Part shown: piece by piece, positions 52,059 through 60,442 of the stretch
How positions within the stretch are numbered: position 1 is the stretch's first letter
Layout: every line of letters starts with the position of its first letter
Source of the DNA: an uncultured Ruminiclostridium sp.
Lineage (GTDB): Bacteria; Bacillota; Clostridia; Oscillospirales; Acutalibacteraceae
DNA: 64,000 nt
Assembly (NCBI GenBank): GCA_902490005.1
Contig: CABUCM010000002.1
Span: forward strand, 62,001 to 126,000
Direction: 5' to 3'
Program-made: the position numbers and the translations under genes
The notes under the pieces: generated by a model
What the model was told of the DNA's origin: nothing
The model's input: only the letters and a program-made list of their open reading frames with translations
Databases searched by the model: none

Positions 52059-52448
52059 TTACTTAGCTAGGATCAGTTCAATTTCCACCCCGTTAGGGTC
52101 TCCGATGAGCATAACGGTGCTGCCCAGCTGGGGAAGAAAGGTTGGCTCCATATTAATCTTTCCGCCCGCCGCCAGGCAGCTTTCCCGAATCTCCTCCAGG
52201 TCGTCTGCCATAATGGCAAAATGGCGGTAAATTCCCGTATCGGTATTTCCGGTCTCCCAATTTTTCTGAGCCTCTTTATAGTCAATCAGCTCCAGCTTTA
52301 CACCCGGAAGCTGGTAATAGTAGAGCATATGGTCTCCCATATCCACAATGTTCAGCTTCTCAAGCTTCAATACGGTTTCATAAAACCTGCAGGCCTTTTC
52401 AATATCACGGCAGTTGATGGTGATATGGTCTATTCCGAAAAGTTTCAT
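52059..52448 (-). CDS. VOC (glyoxalase/bleomycin-resistance-fold) protein
   Basis: 129 residues with one VOC domain: IDHITINCRDIEKACRFYETVLKLE at the start and PNGVEIELI at the end, with metal-ligand-like His6, Glu and the C-terminal Glu. VOC proteins include epimerases, lactoylglutathione lyases and isomerases. Here it could be an aldehyde-handling or sugar epimerase function for the operon; the sequence does not say which. The start follows AAAGGA. Confidence 0.82.
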   Translation of the reverse strand: MKLFGIDHITINCRDIEKACRFYETVLKLEKLNIVDMGDHMLYYYQLPGVKLELIDYKEAQKNWETGNTDTGIYRHFAIMADDLEEIRESCLAAGGKINMEPTFLPQLGSTVMLIGDPNGVEIELILAK

Positions 52449-52466
52449 ACTAGCTTTTCCTTTCTC

Positions 52467-53414
52467 TTAAATCAGTCTCAGCAGAGTTTGAATCGTTTCG
52501 TCGCTGGTAATCAGTACATCCACATACTTTTTCCGAAGAGCTCCCAGCAGTGCTTGAGCTTTGGCGGCGCCCACGGCAATACAGATTTTATTGGGAATAG
52601 CAGCGAAGTTTTCCATGGATACCGAAATGGTCCGACGATCCAGTTCCTGATCGCAGATCTCCCCGTCTGCCTTGATAAAATGGGCGCATACGTCTCCTAC
52701 CGCGCCTTTGCCGGCTAGCTTCTCCCACGAATCGGCGTCCAGATATCCGCTGCGGTACAAGGCGTTCTGATCCCCCGGCACTCCTACCGTAAACAGGGCT
52801 ACGTCAGCGTTTTTTCCTTTTTCCAGCAGGCTGCTGATATTCCGGTCGCTCTTTAAGGAATTCCGTATCTCACTGTTTTGAAGAATCGCCGGCAAGGGAA
52901 TAAACAAGGGCGTTCCATGGTAGGCATTGGCAATATTAGTGGAAATCTCTGAAACATAAATTTGTTTCATCAGATTGCTGATTCCGCCGCACAGGGGAAT
53001 TGCCGTGACATTTTTGATTTGAGGGTGGTTTTCCATACTGGAAGAAATCTGATAAATGGTTTCTCCCCAGGAAAAGCCTATGGTCATTCCGCTCTTTATA
53101 ATAGTATCCAGATAACCGCAGGCCTCTTCTACAATTTCCCGGGTCAGCTGGTTGGTGCCCGAGTGGGGCGGGGTGTGGAAGATCTTCACCCGCCTCAGGG
53201 CAAACATCTTCCTCACATATCCCTCCAGCTCGCTTTCTTCTGAAGAAAACGAGTTTACTTTAATTTCTACAATGCCTACTTTGCGCGCCTGCTCCAAAAG
53301 CTGGCATATATACCCTCTTGAGACGCCCAGCTGCTCCGCCACTTCCTTTTGGCTCATGCCAGAGTCATAGTACATTTTTGCGACGGTTACCATCAAACGT
53401 TCTTTATCGCCCAC
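52467..53414 (-). CDS. SorC-family sugar-responsive regulator
   Basis: 315 residues: N-terminal helix-turn-helix (YYDSGMSQKEVAEQLGVSRGYI, about residues 11-32) and a C-terminal SorC/DeoR-type sugar-phosphate-binding domain (about 55-310; SGMTIGFSWG, then VALFTVGVPG). I start at a GTG at 53414 (VGDKERLMV), six bases after AAGGTG; an upstream GTG at 53423 overlaps that site. SorC regulators respond to a phosphorylated sugar. It sits inside the operon and likely binds the AT-rich palindromes at 56026-56109 (inference). Confidence 0.9.
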   Translation of the reverse strand: MGDKERLMVTVAKMYYDSGMSQKEVAEQLGVSRGYICQLLEQARKVGIVEIKVNSFSSEESELEGYVRKMFALRRVKIFHTPPHSGTNQLTREIVEEACGYLDTIIKSGMTIGFSWGETIYQISSSMENHPQIKNVTAIPLCGGISNLMKQIYVSEISTNIANAYHGTPLFIPLPAILQNSEIRNSLKSDRNISSLLEKGKNADVALFTVGVPGDQNALYRSGYLDADSWEKLAGKGAVGDVCAHFIKADGEICDQELDRRTISVSMENFAAIPNKICIAVGAAKAQALLGALRKKYVDVLITSDETIQTLLRLI

Positions 53415-53468
53415 AATCTTCACCTTCTAACCGCTTTCGTTTAAATTCGCCCGCTGCCGGTTTGCCGT

Positions 53469-54866
53469 TTACACTTCAACGTATTCTACGTCAAGAATCC
53501 GGCAAAGCATTTCCAGCCTGCCGCGCCAGTCGCCCAGGAACAGCACTTCATGGTGGGTGCCGCCGTTCTGCAGCCACTTGTTCATGGCAGCCTTAATGCC
53601 CGTATCCGGCTTGAAGAAGGCGTGGTTCATAGGAACATCCGGCAGTTCCTCCGTATCTAGAACAGTACCTTGGGAAACCACCAGACGGTACTGTTCGCCT
53701 ACCACAGAAACCAGAGAGCACAGAGTGGCCGCGCCGGGTTCTACGTTAAATTTAGGGGTAGGCGGGTTCTCAAGATCGCCGATATCCAGAGGACGGTCAA
53801 TTAGAGTAACGCCCCGGTCTTTTCTGGCTACCTTCCAGTTGCCCTCACCCATATGGCTGAGCATGGCGGCGTCTTTGCCGAAGTCCAGAGAATACATTTC
53901 CGTAAAGTGAGGATTGCCTATCAGCATGTGGCCGATCGCAGTGAGCAGCAGCACGTTGGTATCGCCTTCTGCAGAATAGCCGTAGCCTTTCGCAAGCAGG
54001 CTGGATCCGCCCAGAATCGGAATTTGTTTAAATCTGCCGTCTTCCTTGTAAATATTGAAGAACTGGGAGAATCCGTCGTAGCCGTTTTCTTTTAGGAATT
54101 TCTCAAAGCCCAGCTGCATTCTGGCGGCATAGCGGTGGCTTTCCGCCGGAAGCTTCGGATCAATCTTGAAGTTTTTCTTATCTTCTTCTATCTGTGCGTC
54201 GATTTCCGCGTCTGTTATGGATTCCATGGCATAATAAACCGGGCCTATGGTCTCGTGGTTGGCCTCCACGCCGAACTTACGGCACAGCGCGGCGTCGTCG
54301 CCCAAAATATCTCCCATGTTGTGCATCCGTCCGAAAATAGCCAGCTTGGTCTTTTTCAGGCGTATACAGGTATTGGCCGCATAGGCCCAATCAGAAAACA
54401 ACTTCTTAAAGTTGTCGGATTTCCAGTCCTCGGTGATAATGGCCGGCTTAACGCCGCAGCGCATCAGTACGTTGCAGGTATCCTGGCAGCCGTGAATGCC
54501 CTGGTTGGTGGTGCAGAGAATCCAGTCCCATTCCTTGGTTACGTCAGGCCTGGGCTGAATGTTAGCCACCAGCACCGGCAGCCGGTTTTTCTTCATGGCC
54601 TGGATCAGGCGGTTGCCAGGGCTGTAGAGCAGGTTGACGATCATGATGCCGTCATACTCTTTGTCGTTGAACATCTTGACATATCTTTCGATGTCCTCCC
54701 GCTCTTTGGCGGGGCCCGGGAAATCCACGTCCGCCACGTCCTTCAGCTGCTCCACAACCTGAAGGGCAAATTTCTCCTGCATCTTAGGCAGTTCCGGCTG
54801 GGATTTGTCATACAGCCCCTGCATCAGACCCAAAAAGCCGATCTTGGGTTTTTGCATCATTAGCAT
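53469..54866 (-). CDS. L-arabinose/L-fucose isomerase-family protein
   Basis: 465 residues, of the AraA/FucI fold. The metal-site region reads GNPHFTEMYSLDFGKDAAMLSHMGEGN (shown by FTEMYSLDFG and LSHMGEGN, about 315-335), and the C-terminal GGTHHEVLFLGDW (about 435-450) matches the end of AraA proteins. Aldose-ketose isomerisation of a pentose or deoxyhexose is expected; the substrate is not given by the motifs. It follows the first Zn dehydrogenase gene in the operon. The start lies about nine bases after AGAGGAG. Confidence 0.85.
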   Translation of the reverse strand: MLMMQKPKIGFLGLMQGLYDKSQPELPKMQEKFALQVVEQLKDVADVDFPGPAKEREDIERYVKMFNDKEYDGIMIVNLLYSPGNRLIQAMKKNRLPVLVANIQPRPDVTKEWDWILCTTNQGIHGCQDTCNVLMRCGVKPAIITEDWKSDNFKKLFSDWAYAANTCIRLKKTKLAIFGRMHNMGDILGDDAALCRKFGVEANHETIGPVYYAMESITDAEIDAQIEEDKKNFKIDPKLPAESHRYAARMQLGFEKFLKENGYDGFSQFFNIYKEDGRFKQIPILGGSSLLAKGYGYSAEGDTNVLLLTAIGHMLIGNPHFTEMYSLDFGKDAAMLSHMGEGNWKVARKDRGVTLIDRPLDIGDLENPPTPKFNVEPGAATLCSLVSVVGEQYRLVVSQGTVLDTEELPDVPMNHAFFKPDTGIKAAMNKWLQNGGTHHEVLFLGDWRGRLEMLCRILDVEYVEV

Positions 54867-54901
54867 GTGATCTAGCTCCTCTCAGCAATAAAACTTGTAA
54901 G

Positions 54902-55948
54902 TCAACGATTGACGATTACCGCTTTAATAATTTCACCGGAAGCCGCCGCCTCAAACACCTTTTCCACATCCTCCAGGGCAAAGCGGTCAATGTATTTGTC
55001 CACGTTGATAACGCCGTCCCGGATAAGCGCCATGGCCTTTTTGTTCTGAGCGGGCGTGGAGGCGTGCACCCCATATACGCTCAGTTCTCGGTAATGGATC
55101 AGGTTGCTGTCAACAAACCCGATAGATTCTCCCGGCAATCCGCCGAAAAGGGAAATCCGCCCGCATTTTGCCAGCAGGGACATGCCCTCTTTCTGTGCCG
55201 GCCCCACGGAGCAGGCGACAATCGCCACGTCCACGCCTTTTCCGCCGGTATGTTTCATAATTTCTTCCTTCAGGTTTTTTTCTGAAGAATTGATAAAGTG
55301 CACATCCGGCAGCAAAGCCGCCGCCTGTTCCAGACGGGCCTGCTGAGGCTCCACCAGAAACACTTGTCCCGCGCCGGAAAGCTTTGCCAATTCGGCGTGC
55401 ATGCAGCCGATAATACCGGAGCCAAAAATCAGAACATCCTCACCCCGCTCAATCTTCAAATAGGACTGGGCGTTAATAGCGCAAGCCAGGGGTTCGCTGA
55501 TGGTAAAGACGGTGTAATCCTCCCGGTTCTCAGGCAGACGGTACACATTTTCCATACGGAAGGCCTGATCTGGAACCGCTATGTATTCTGCGAATCCACC
55601 GTCATACTGAAACCCGATGGTAGTTAGATCGTCGCACATATTGGTTTTTTGCTTTTTGCAGCTGGCACAGTGGCCGCAGCCGATGGCCGGAGCCACGGAA
55701 ACCATGTCGCCTACCTGAAACTCACCGGCATATTCCGGTGAAAGCTCTGTAATCTCCCCCACCAGCTCATGGCCGATGACCCTGTTGTCATCGATTTTCC
55801 CGCTGCCAAACCGGAAGGTCCTGATATCGGTGCCGCACACAGAGCACGCCGCCACACGGACCACCGCTCCGTAACCCGGTTTTAATTCCGGTTTGGGAAC
55901 CTCCTGAAGCGTCAGTGTCTTATTTTCGTGATAAACATATCCCCGCAT
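54902..55948 (-). CDS. Zinc-dependent dehydrogenase (MDR family)
   Basis: 348 residues. Zinc ligands in SVCGTDIR (Cys), GHELVGE (His/Glu) and structural Cys in CGHCASCKKQKTNMC; NAD-binding IFGSGIIGCMHAELAK (about 170). First gene of the SorC operon, behind the promoter at 56060-56088. Likely oxidises or reduces the sugar, its polyol, or an aldehyde from the aldolase step (inference). Confidence 0.88.
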   Translation of the reverse strand: MRGYVYHENKTLTLQEVPKPELKPGYGAVVRVAACSVCGTDIRTFRFGSGKIDDNRVIGHELVGEITELSPEYAGEFQVGDMVSVAPAIGCGHCASCKKQKTNMCDDLTTIGFQYDGGFAEYIAVPDQAFRMENVYRLPENREDYTVFTISEPLACAINAQSYLKIERGEDVLIFGSGIIGCMHAELAKLSGAGQVFLVEPQQARLEQAAALLPDVHFINSSEKNLKEEIMKHTGGKGVDVAIVACSVGPAQKEGMSLLAKCGRISLFGGLPGESIGFVDSNLIHYRELSVYGVHASTPAQNKKAMALIRDGVINVDKYIDRFALEDVEKVFEAAASGEIIKAVIVNR

Positions 55949-56025
55949 TTACCTTACCCCTTATCTATTTTTCCGTTTTTGCGCGATTTTTCATACCGGC
56001 ATAATTTTTAAAAGCAGCCAAAACT

Positions 56026-56109
56026 AAATTAATTTACTGACATATCTTTAATTTATTTAATAATAATCTCAAAAATTAATTTTGTCAATACAGCGCAGTG
56101 AATTAATTT
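56026..56109. promoter_or_regulatory. Repeated AAATTAATTT palindromes in SorC-operon promoter
   Basis: AAATTAATTT at 56026-56035 and 56073-56082 (both perfect palindromes) and GAATTAATTT at 56100-56109, plus a partial AAATTAATGA at 56149-56158. The second lies inside the -35/-10 spacer of the minus-strand promoter. Candidate operators for the SorC protein; AT-rich context weakens the case. Confidence 0.4.
56060..56088 (-). promoter_or_regulatory. Promoter of SorC-DeoC catabolic operon
   Basis: Minus strand TTGACA (56083-56088), 17 bases, TATTAT (56060-56065), about 110 bases before the first gene's start. The 500-base region 55949-56445 is shared with the divergent lyxose isomerase gene; apart from this promoter and the repeats I see only AT-rich sequence and a weak hairpin ATCAGCACAGAGCTGAT near 56237. 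Confidence 0.7.
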
Positions 56110-56445
56110 ATCAGCTTGCTATTTCTGTGCGCCCCAATATGGCCATAAAAAATTAATGACGATTGAAGGGGAGCAGTGTTTTCTTATTCGAATGCATTGA
56201 ATTATGCCCAAAAAGCATGAATACTCTGTTCTGTTTCTATCAGCACAGAGCTGATTGTTTTAGCCGTATTCATTTTGATTTCATTCAATATTCACAAGAA
56301 AATAAACAAAAGATTATCTAAAAATAATATATATTTAGTCTCTGTTTTCTTGTAGTATATAAAATCGAGGGTATTATTCAAAAATCCACAGGAAAGCTTG
56401 CTGTGCTTTTTGGATAATATGGTAGAATAATAGGAGGGTACAAGA

Positions 56446-56991
56446 ATGAAAAGAAGCGAGTACAACGAGATCAAGGAAAAAGGCTTGGAAATGATGCGGA
56501 AGGCAGGGTTATACCTGACGCCGGAAGAAGAGGAAAGAATGGAAGTAACCGACTTCGGGCTGAACGATCCGTATCATGAAGGCTTGATGCTGCATGTGTA
56601 TGTCAATACTAAACGGTGCTGTGCAAAAGAGCTCCCGATGCTGCCGGGACAGATCTGTGCGGAACACCGCCACCCGCCGCTGAGCGAGGAGAATCCTGGA
56701 AAGGAAGAGACATTCCGCTGCCGTTACGGAGAAGTTTACATCCACGTGCCGGGAGAGCCAACTTTGAATCCAAAAGCAACAATTCCGGAAGGAAAAGAAG
56801 ACGTCTATACCGTATGGCATGAGATCGTGCTGAAGAAGGGGGAGCAGTACACCCTGTCGCCGAATACCAAGCACTGGTTCCAGGCTGGTCCGGAAGGAGC
56901 AATTGTATCTGAGTTTTCTTCTTACAGCGATGACGGCACCGATGTTTATACCGATCCCGCGATCTCCCGTTTTACCACGATCGAGGACTAA
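56446..56991 (+). CDS. D-lyxose ketol-isomerase-like cupin enzyme (paralogue 2)
   Basis: 181 residues. The metal site is CAEHRHPP (two His), GKEETFRCR (Glu) and KHWFQAGP (His), as in paralogue 1 (5143-5682); the two share long blocks such as GKEETFRCR and VPGEPT. Starts at an ATG after AGGAGGG, behind TAGAAT at about 56422-56427 as a possible -10 box. Its context, divergent from the SorC-DeoC operon, suggests it feeds a ketopentose into that pathway (inference). Ends at a strong terminator at 57008-57055. Confidence 0.87.
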   Translation: MKRSEYNEIKEKGLEMMRKAGLYLTPEEEERMEVTDFGLNDPYHEGLMLHVYVNTKRCCAKELPMLPGQICAEHRHPPLSEENPGKEETFRCRYGEVYIHVPGEPTLNPKATIPEGKEDVYTVWHEIVLKKGEQYTLSPNTKHWFQAGPEGAIVSEFSSYSDDGTDVYTDPAISRFTTIED

Positions 56992-57007
56992 AATAAGCTG
57001 ATTGATT

Positions 57008-57055
57008 TTAAAAAGAAATCCCTATAGCATTGCTGCTATAGGGATTTCTTTTTAA
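57008..57055 (+). terminator. Rho-independent terminator after lyxose isomerase paralogue 2
   Basis: A 22-base perfect stem (TTAAAAAGAAATCCCTATAG plus CA, with complement) and loop TTGC, ending in TTTCTTTTTAA. It begins 17 bases after the stop codon. The following stretch to 57245 holds no gene I can support. Confidence 0.92.
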
Positions 57056-57244
57056 ACAAAAGGAAGGAACCCATGAATTTTACACTTGAGCGGACAGCCT
57101 TATTTAAGCGGAGAAGTCTCGCGAATATGAGTTGTAGGCTATCGAAAGGGCAAAGGGAATAAGATTTAAAGTGTCCGATTTTGCAATTTCGGATCCGCGC
57201 ATTTTTCCGGTTGACGCGCTGTGAAAAAAGAACTGCAGCGGATG

Positions 57245-57298
57245 AAAAACGCCCATCGGCGTCTGTTCCATTAAGGCTCAGAGGTCGATGGGCGTTTT
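57245..57298 (-). terminator. Terminator overlapping end of MBL-fold gene
   Basis: AAAACGCCCATCG pairs with CGATGGGCGTTTT; the 5' arm lies within the last codons of the MBL-fold gene and the 3' arm ends in a T run on the minus strand. It ends the exopolysaccharide operon. Confidence 0.85.
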
Positions 57299-58128
57299 AA
57301 TTCTAAAGTATTCCCGTTGCTTTCTATGAAATAATCCTGACCTAAGGTGCATAAAACTTGGGCGGAAACCTCTTCTAAAGCTTTTGCTGTTTCTCCCAAA
57401 GGTTCTTTAGCCGTCACCACGGCAAATTCTGGGTTGATTTGCCGGATAAGCTGGGCGCTGCGGCTGGAGTCTCTGCCGTGATAAGCAACCTTATAAAGAT
57501 CTATTTCCGGAAATTCGCGCTGCTCCAGTTCCTGCAACCGCTGCTTTTGGGCATCTCCGGCAAAGAACAGGTTTACTTCCCCGTGCTCCACTAAAACGGC
57601 AATGGAATAGTCGTTATCTTTTTCATAATAAAAATCTTCCGGCGGCCAAATTTGAAGCTCCAAATCTCCAAACACCAAAACCCGGTCTCTGGAAGGGATT
57701 AACTGGCTGACGCCAAGCTCTTCCAGCTTTTCTTGCAGATCCCGGTATGGGGTATTGTCCTTATTGTAATAAGGGCAAACCACCATTTCCACAGGCACAG
57801 CGTCTAATAGCGCCGGCGCGCCGCCAATATGGTCTTTATCCGGGTGAGTCAAAACCAAGCAATCTATTTTTTCGATCTTTTGCTCCCTCAAGATTGCAAG
57901 GATATGCTCCGCGTCCTGGGCTTCTCCGGTATCGATCACCACACAGGCTCCATTGCTTAGCAAAATAGCGCAGTCCGCACCGTCTTTTGTCCCTACAAAG
58001 ATCATCTGGGCCGGATGAACCGAACGATCTTTCTCCAAAAAAGCCAACGCTCCAATTAGCAACGCGACAAGGGCGCATACCCCTATAATCCGCAGCGCGC
58101 CTATCGTAAACCTCTTTTTCCCTTTCAT
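57271..58128 (-). CDS. Membrane-anchored MBL-fold hydrolase (ComEC C-terminal type)
   Basis: 285 residues: one N-terminal membrane helix (about 11-30), then a metallo-beta-lactamase fold facing outside. Metal motif LVLTHPDKDHIGG (about 95-107) and a later FFAGDAQKQ; the HPDKDH form is that of the ComEC/Rec2 C-terminal hydrolase rather than of beta-lactamases. Such secreted MBL proteins include nucleases, esterases and phosphodiesterases. The start overlaps the GH5 stop by 4 bases (ATGA), so it is made with GH5. Its role in a polysaccharide locus is unexplained. Confidence 0.85.
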   Translation of the reverse strand: MKGKKRFTIGALRIIGVCALVALLIGALAFLEKDRSVHPAQMIFVGTKDGADCAILLSNGACVVIDTGEAQDAEHILAILREQKIEKIDCLVLTHPDKDHIGGAPALLDAVPVEMVVCPYYNKDNTPYRDLQEKLEELGVSQLIPSRDRVLVFGDLELQIWPPEDFYYEKDNDYSIAVLVEHGEVNLFFAGDAQKQRLQELEQREFPEIDLYKVAYHGRDSSRSAQLIRQINPEFAVVTAKEPLGETAKALEEVSAQVLCTLGQDYFIESNGNTLELKRPSTSEP

Positions 58129-59201
58129 TGACCATCAACCTCCGGCAAAAACCGACTGAACATCAATTTACCGGAAACCGTTAGGTCGTCCTCGCCCCAA
58201 CCGCTGTATTTGGTACAATCCGGTTGTATCGCGCTATGCCATTCCGTTTTATTGCAGAGAGCCCAGCCGGCCCAGCTAATCTGATATCGATCCATGGCGT
58301 CTAAAAAGGAATCCGCGGTTTCAGGATAGAGTTCCACATCGGCCAGTGCACTCTCTTCTTCGTCTTCAAAATAGGCTTGCTCTCCGGCGGACACACCCCA
58401 TTCAGTCACAAAAATCGGCAGGCCCTGTTCCGTGTATTTCTTGAAGGGGCCATCCCATCCAACCTCGTCCACGGAAATATCCACGTAACGGTGATACGAA
58501 TACATAATATTTTCAAAGGGGAGCGGATCGGAAAGCGGGCCTTCCAAATGGCTGCAATAATTCGGGGTCCCCACCAAAATCACCGCGTCCGGGGCGTTCT
58601 TCCGAATAACCGGGATCACTTCTTTCGCGTAGGCTGAAATCTGTTCCCAGGTAACGTCCCCGTTTGGTTCGTTACAGATTTCATAAAGGATCCCCGGTTC
58701 GCCGGCATAATGAGCGCTGAGCTGGTCAAAAAAATCTTTCGCTTCCTCAATATACTCGTTAGGATCATTATCGTTTAAAATATGCCAATCCAGTATGACA
58801 TACATGTCCTCGGCCAAAGCGCTTTCCGCCCCCATATATAAATAATCCAGGGTTCGGTTCGGGTTCTCCAAGTACGCCCCGGTCGGTTCCGTATAGGCGG
58901 CGATTCGGAATAAATTCGCCCCGTACTCTTTTAGTGTTTTCATGGCTCCCCCGTTTAAATAGCGGGGGTACCACGAAATCCCGTGGCTGCTCATTCCACG
59001 CAAAACAACCTGGTTTCCATTTTCGTCACACAGAAAAGCGCCGTCCACATTTAAAGCGCCATGGGCTTCTATCCCATTTCCCTCCGGTGTTTGAGATTCC
59101 GGTTCCATGCCAGCCGGCTGGCTGCATCCTGTTATTAGCCCCAGGACGAAAAAAGAAGAAATTGTCAGAAAAAGCCTCCGCCATCTCAGGTTATATTTCA
59201 T
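58125..59201 (-). CDS. GH5 endo-beta-glucanase lipoprotein
   Basis: 358 residues. Lipoprotein signal with lipobox LITGC (Cys about 26), then a GH5 TIM barrel. Acid/base Glu in YEICNEPNGD (about 176), nucleophile Glu in IFVTEWGVSAGE (about 266), and the subfamily-2-like VLRGMSSHGISWYPRY near the N-terminus. In cellulose-synthesis loci a GH5 or GH8 endoglucanase (BcsZ/CcsZ) trims the product at the surface. The start overlaps the DHHW gene by 4 bases and follows GCGAGGG. Confidence 0.9.
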   Translation of the reverse strand: MKYNLRWRRLFLTISSFFVLGLITGCSQPAGMEPESQTPEGNGIEAHGALNVDGAFLCDENGNQVVLRGMSSHGISWYPRYLNGGAMKTLKEYGANLFRIAAYTEPTGAYLENPNRTLDYLYMGAESALAEDMYVILDWHILNDNDPNEYIEEAKDFFDQLSAHYAGEPGILYEICNEPNGDVTWEQISAYAKEVIPVIRKNAPDAVILVGTPNYCSHLEGPLSDPLPFENIMYSYHRYVDISVDEVGWDGPFKKYTEQGLPIFVTEWGVSAGEQAYFEDEEESALADVELYPETADSFLDAMDRYQISWAGWALCNKTEWHSAIQPDCTKYSGWGEDDLTVSGKLMFSRFLPEVDGQ

Positions 59202-60433
59202 AGGCCCTCGCTTTCATAAAAAGGAAAATTCTCATACGTTATGTTTTCCGGGTACAGCATAACTAAAATATAATCGTAATCATGAGATTCCAGATAGTCC
59301 ATCATGTCGCCGCTGCTATATTTTTGTGCCCACAGCATATCCAGCTGGCCGCAGCATTGAGATAAAAACGCCGCCAGAGGCGAAGCGTAGGAATCCCGAA
59401 GCAGTAATACCGACGCGCCGTCTTCCAGGCTATGATTCTCAATGCTATCATATTCTTGGACAGAATTCAAATAGAGGTTACTAGCCGCCAATTCATAAAG
59501 GCCTTTCTTAGTTTCCAGCTCCAGCAGGGCGGGAACAAAAGCCCCTTCTTTCCGTTCAAGATGGTCCAGCTTACCGTGGAGCCAGGTAAAATCACCACCG
59601 GACTTAGGATAGTACACCTGATAGTCCTCCGTCCCGCCGGAATACACCACGCCGGCATCCCGGCCCTGGGAACCCAGCATCAGCCCGGGAAAATTTTTTG
59701 TTTCATACTGGTTCAAATCACGAAAGCTTCCCGTAGGGTCTAACCCCGCGTTCCACTGGAAATTCATCCAGTCCACCGTATCCCGAAAGCCCGCAAAGGC
59801 GGCCAAGGGGCTCCAGTGGTGGTCTGTTTTATAGTAGGTTTCTTCATAAGAAAGGTTGTCGTCTTTTAGAGATTCCCGCAAATCCAGATAAGGCACGCTA
59901 TAATACCGGAGCCAGCGCATCAGAGAATCCGCCTGCTCCGTAAAATCATTGTAGGGAATCCCCGTATATGCCGCCTGCGGCCGCACCACTTTCATCGGCG
60001 GCAGGACAAAGCCCACTTTGGTCCCCCGAGCCTCCATGGCGTCGGCCAGGCGGCGGACCCTTACCGCCAATTCTTTGGTATCGTCTCCAAATCCGGTCCA
60101 AAAGTTTCCGCCGTGCAGGTAGCCGTCCTTATCCTTTACAATGTCAAAAGCGTTTTCTTCGTGCTTTCCCAAGGCTAGCTGCATTCCGCCATAGCACTCC
60201 AGCAGCGGATACCGAAACAGCGTGTTTTCCGTAACGGCCGTATCCAAGGCCGTCACCGCGCCCACCACTGTTTCTGCCGTAGGCTCTTCCTGAATGTCTT
60301 CCCAAGCGTTATGAACATTTTCTGCCAGGGGTTCTTTCGCATGCCAGAAGTTGGCGGCCCCATAACCTATTACGGAACAGAAAAAGACCGCGGCAAATAT
60401 CATTTGTCCAAGCTTTTGCGGATGTTTCACCAC
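59198..60433 (-). CDS. DHHW/AlgX-like SGNH protein, probable polysaccharide O-acetyltransferase partner
   Basis: 411 residues: N-terminal membrane helix (about 8-28), then an SGNH/GDSL-hydrolase-like domain with the DHHW motif in YYKTDHHWSPLAAF (about 205) and a likely catalytic Ser in LLRDSYASPLAAF (about 355). DHHW proteins work with MBOAT acyltransferases (AlgJ/AlgX, WssI-like) to acetylate exported glycans. Starts with GTG (60433; a second GTG follows) after AAGGAGG. It is next to the MBOAT gene, which supports a joint role. Confidence 0.88.
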   Translation of the reverse strand: MVKHPQKLGQMIFAAVFFCSVIGYGAANFWHAKEPLAENVHNAWEDIQEEPTAETVVGAVTALDTAVTENTLFRYPLLECYGGMQLALGKHEENAFDIVKDKDGYLHGGNFWTGFGDDTKELAVRVRRLADAMEARGTKVGFVLPPMKVVRPQAAYTGIPYNDFTEQADSLMRWLRYYSVPYLDLRESLKDDNLSYEETYYKTDHHWSPLAAFAGFRDTVDWMNFQWNAGLDPTGSFRDLNQYETKNFPGLMLGSQGRDAGVVYSGGTEDYQVYYPKSGGDFTWLHGKLDHLERKEGAFVPALLELETKKGLYELAASNLYLNSVQEYDSIENHSLEDGASVLLLRDSYASPLAAFLSQCCGQLDMLWAQKYSSGDMMDYLESHDYDYILVMLYPENITYENFPFYESEGL

Positions 60434-60442
60434 GATCCCTCC

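Noticed and set aside
53424..53468. CcpA cre site between isomerase and SorC genes
   Set aside because: CGAAAGCGGTTAG has only a partial match, and the position inside an operon is unlikely.
57073..57162. 29-residue plus-strand frame after the lyxose isomerase terminator with AAGGAAGG upstream
   Set aside because: Too short to judge, ends in a repetitive basic stretch, and there is no promoter between the strong terminator and it.
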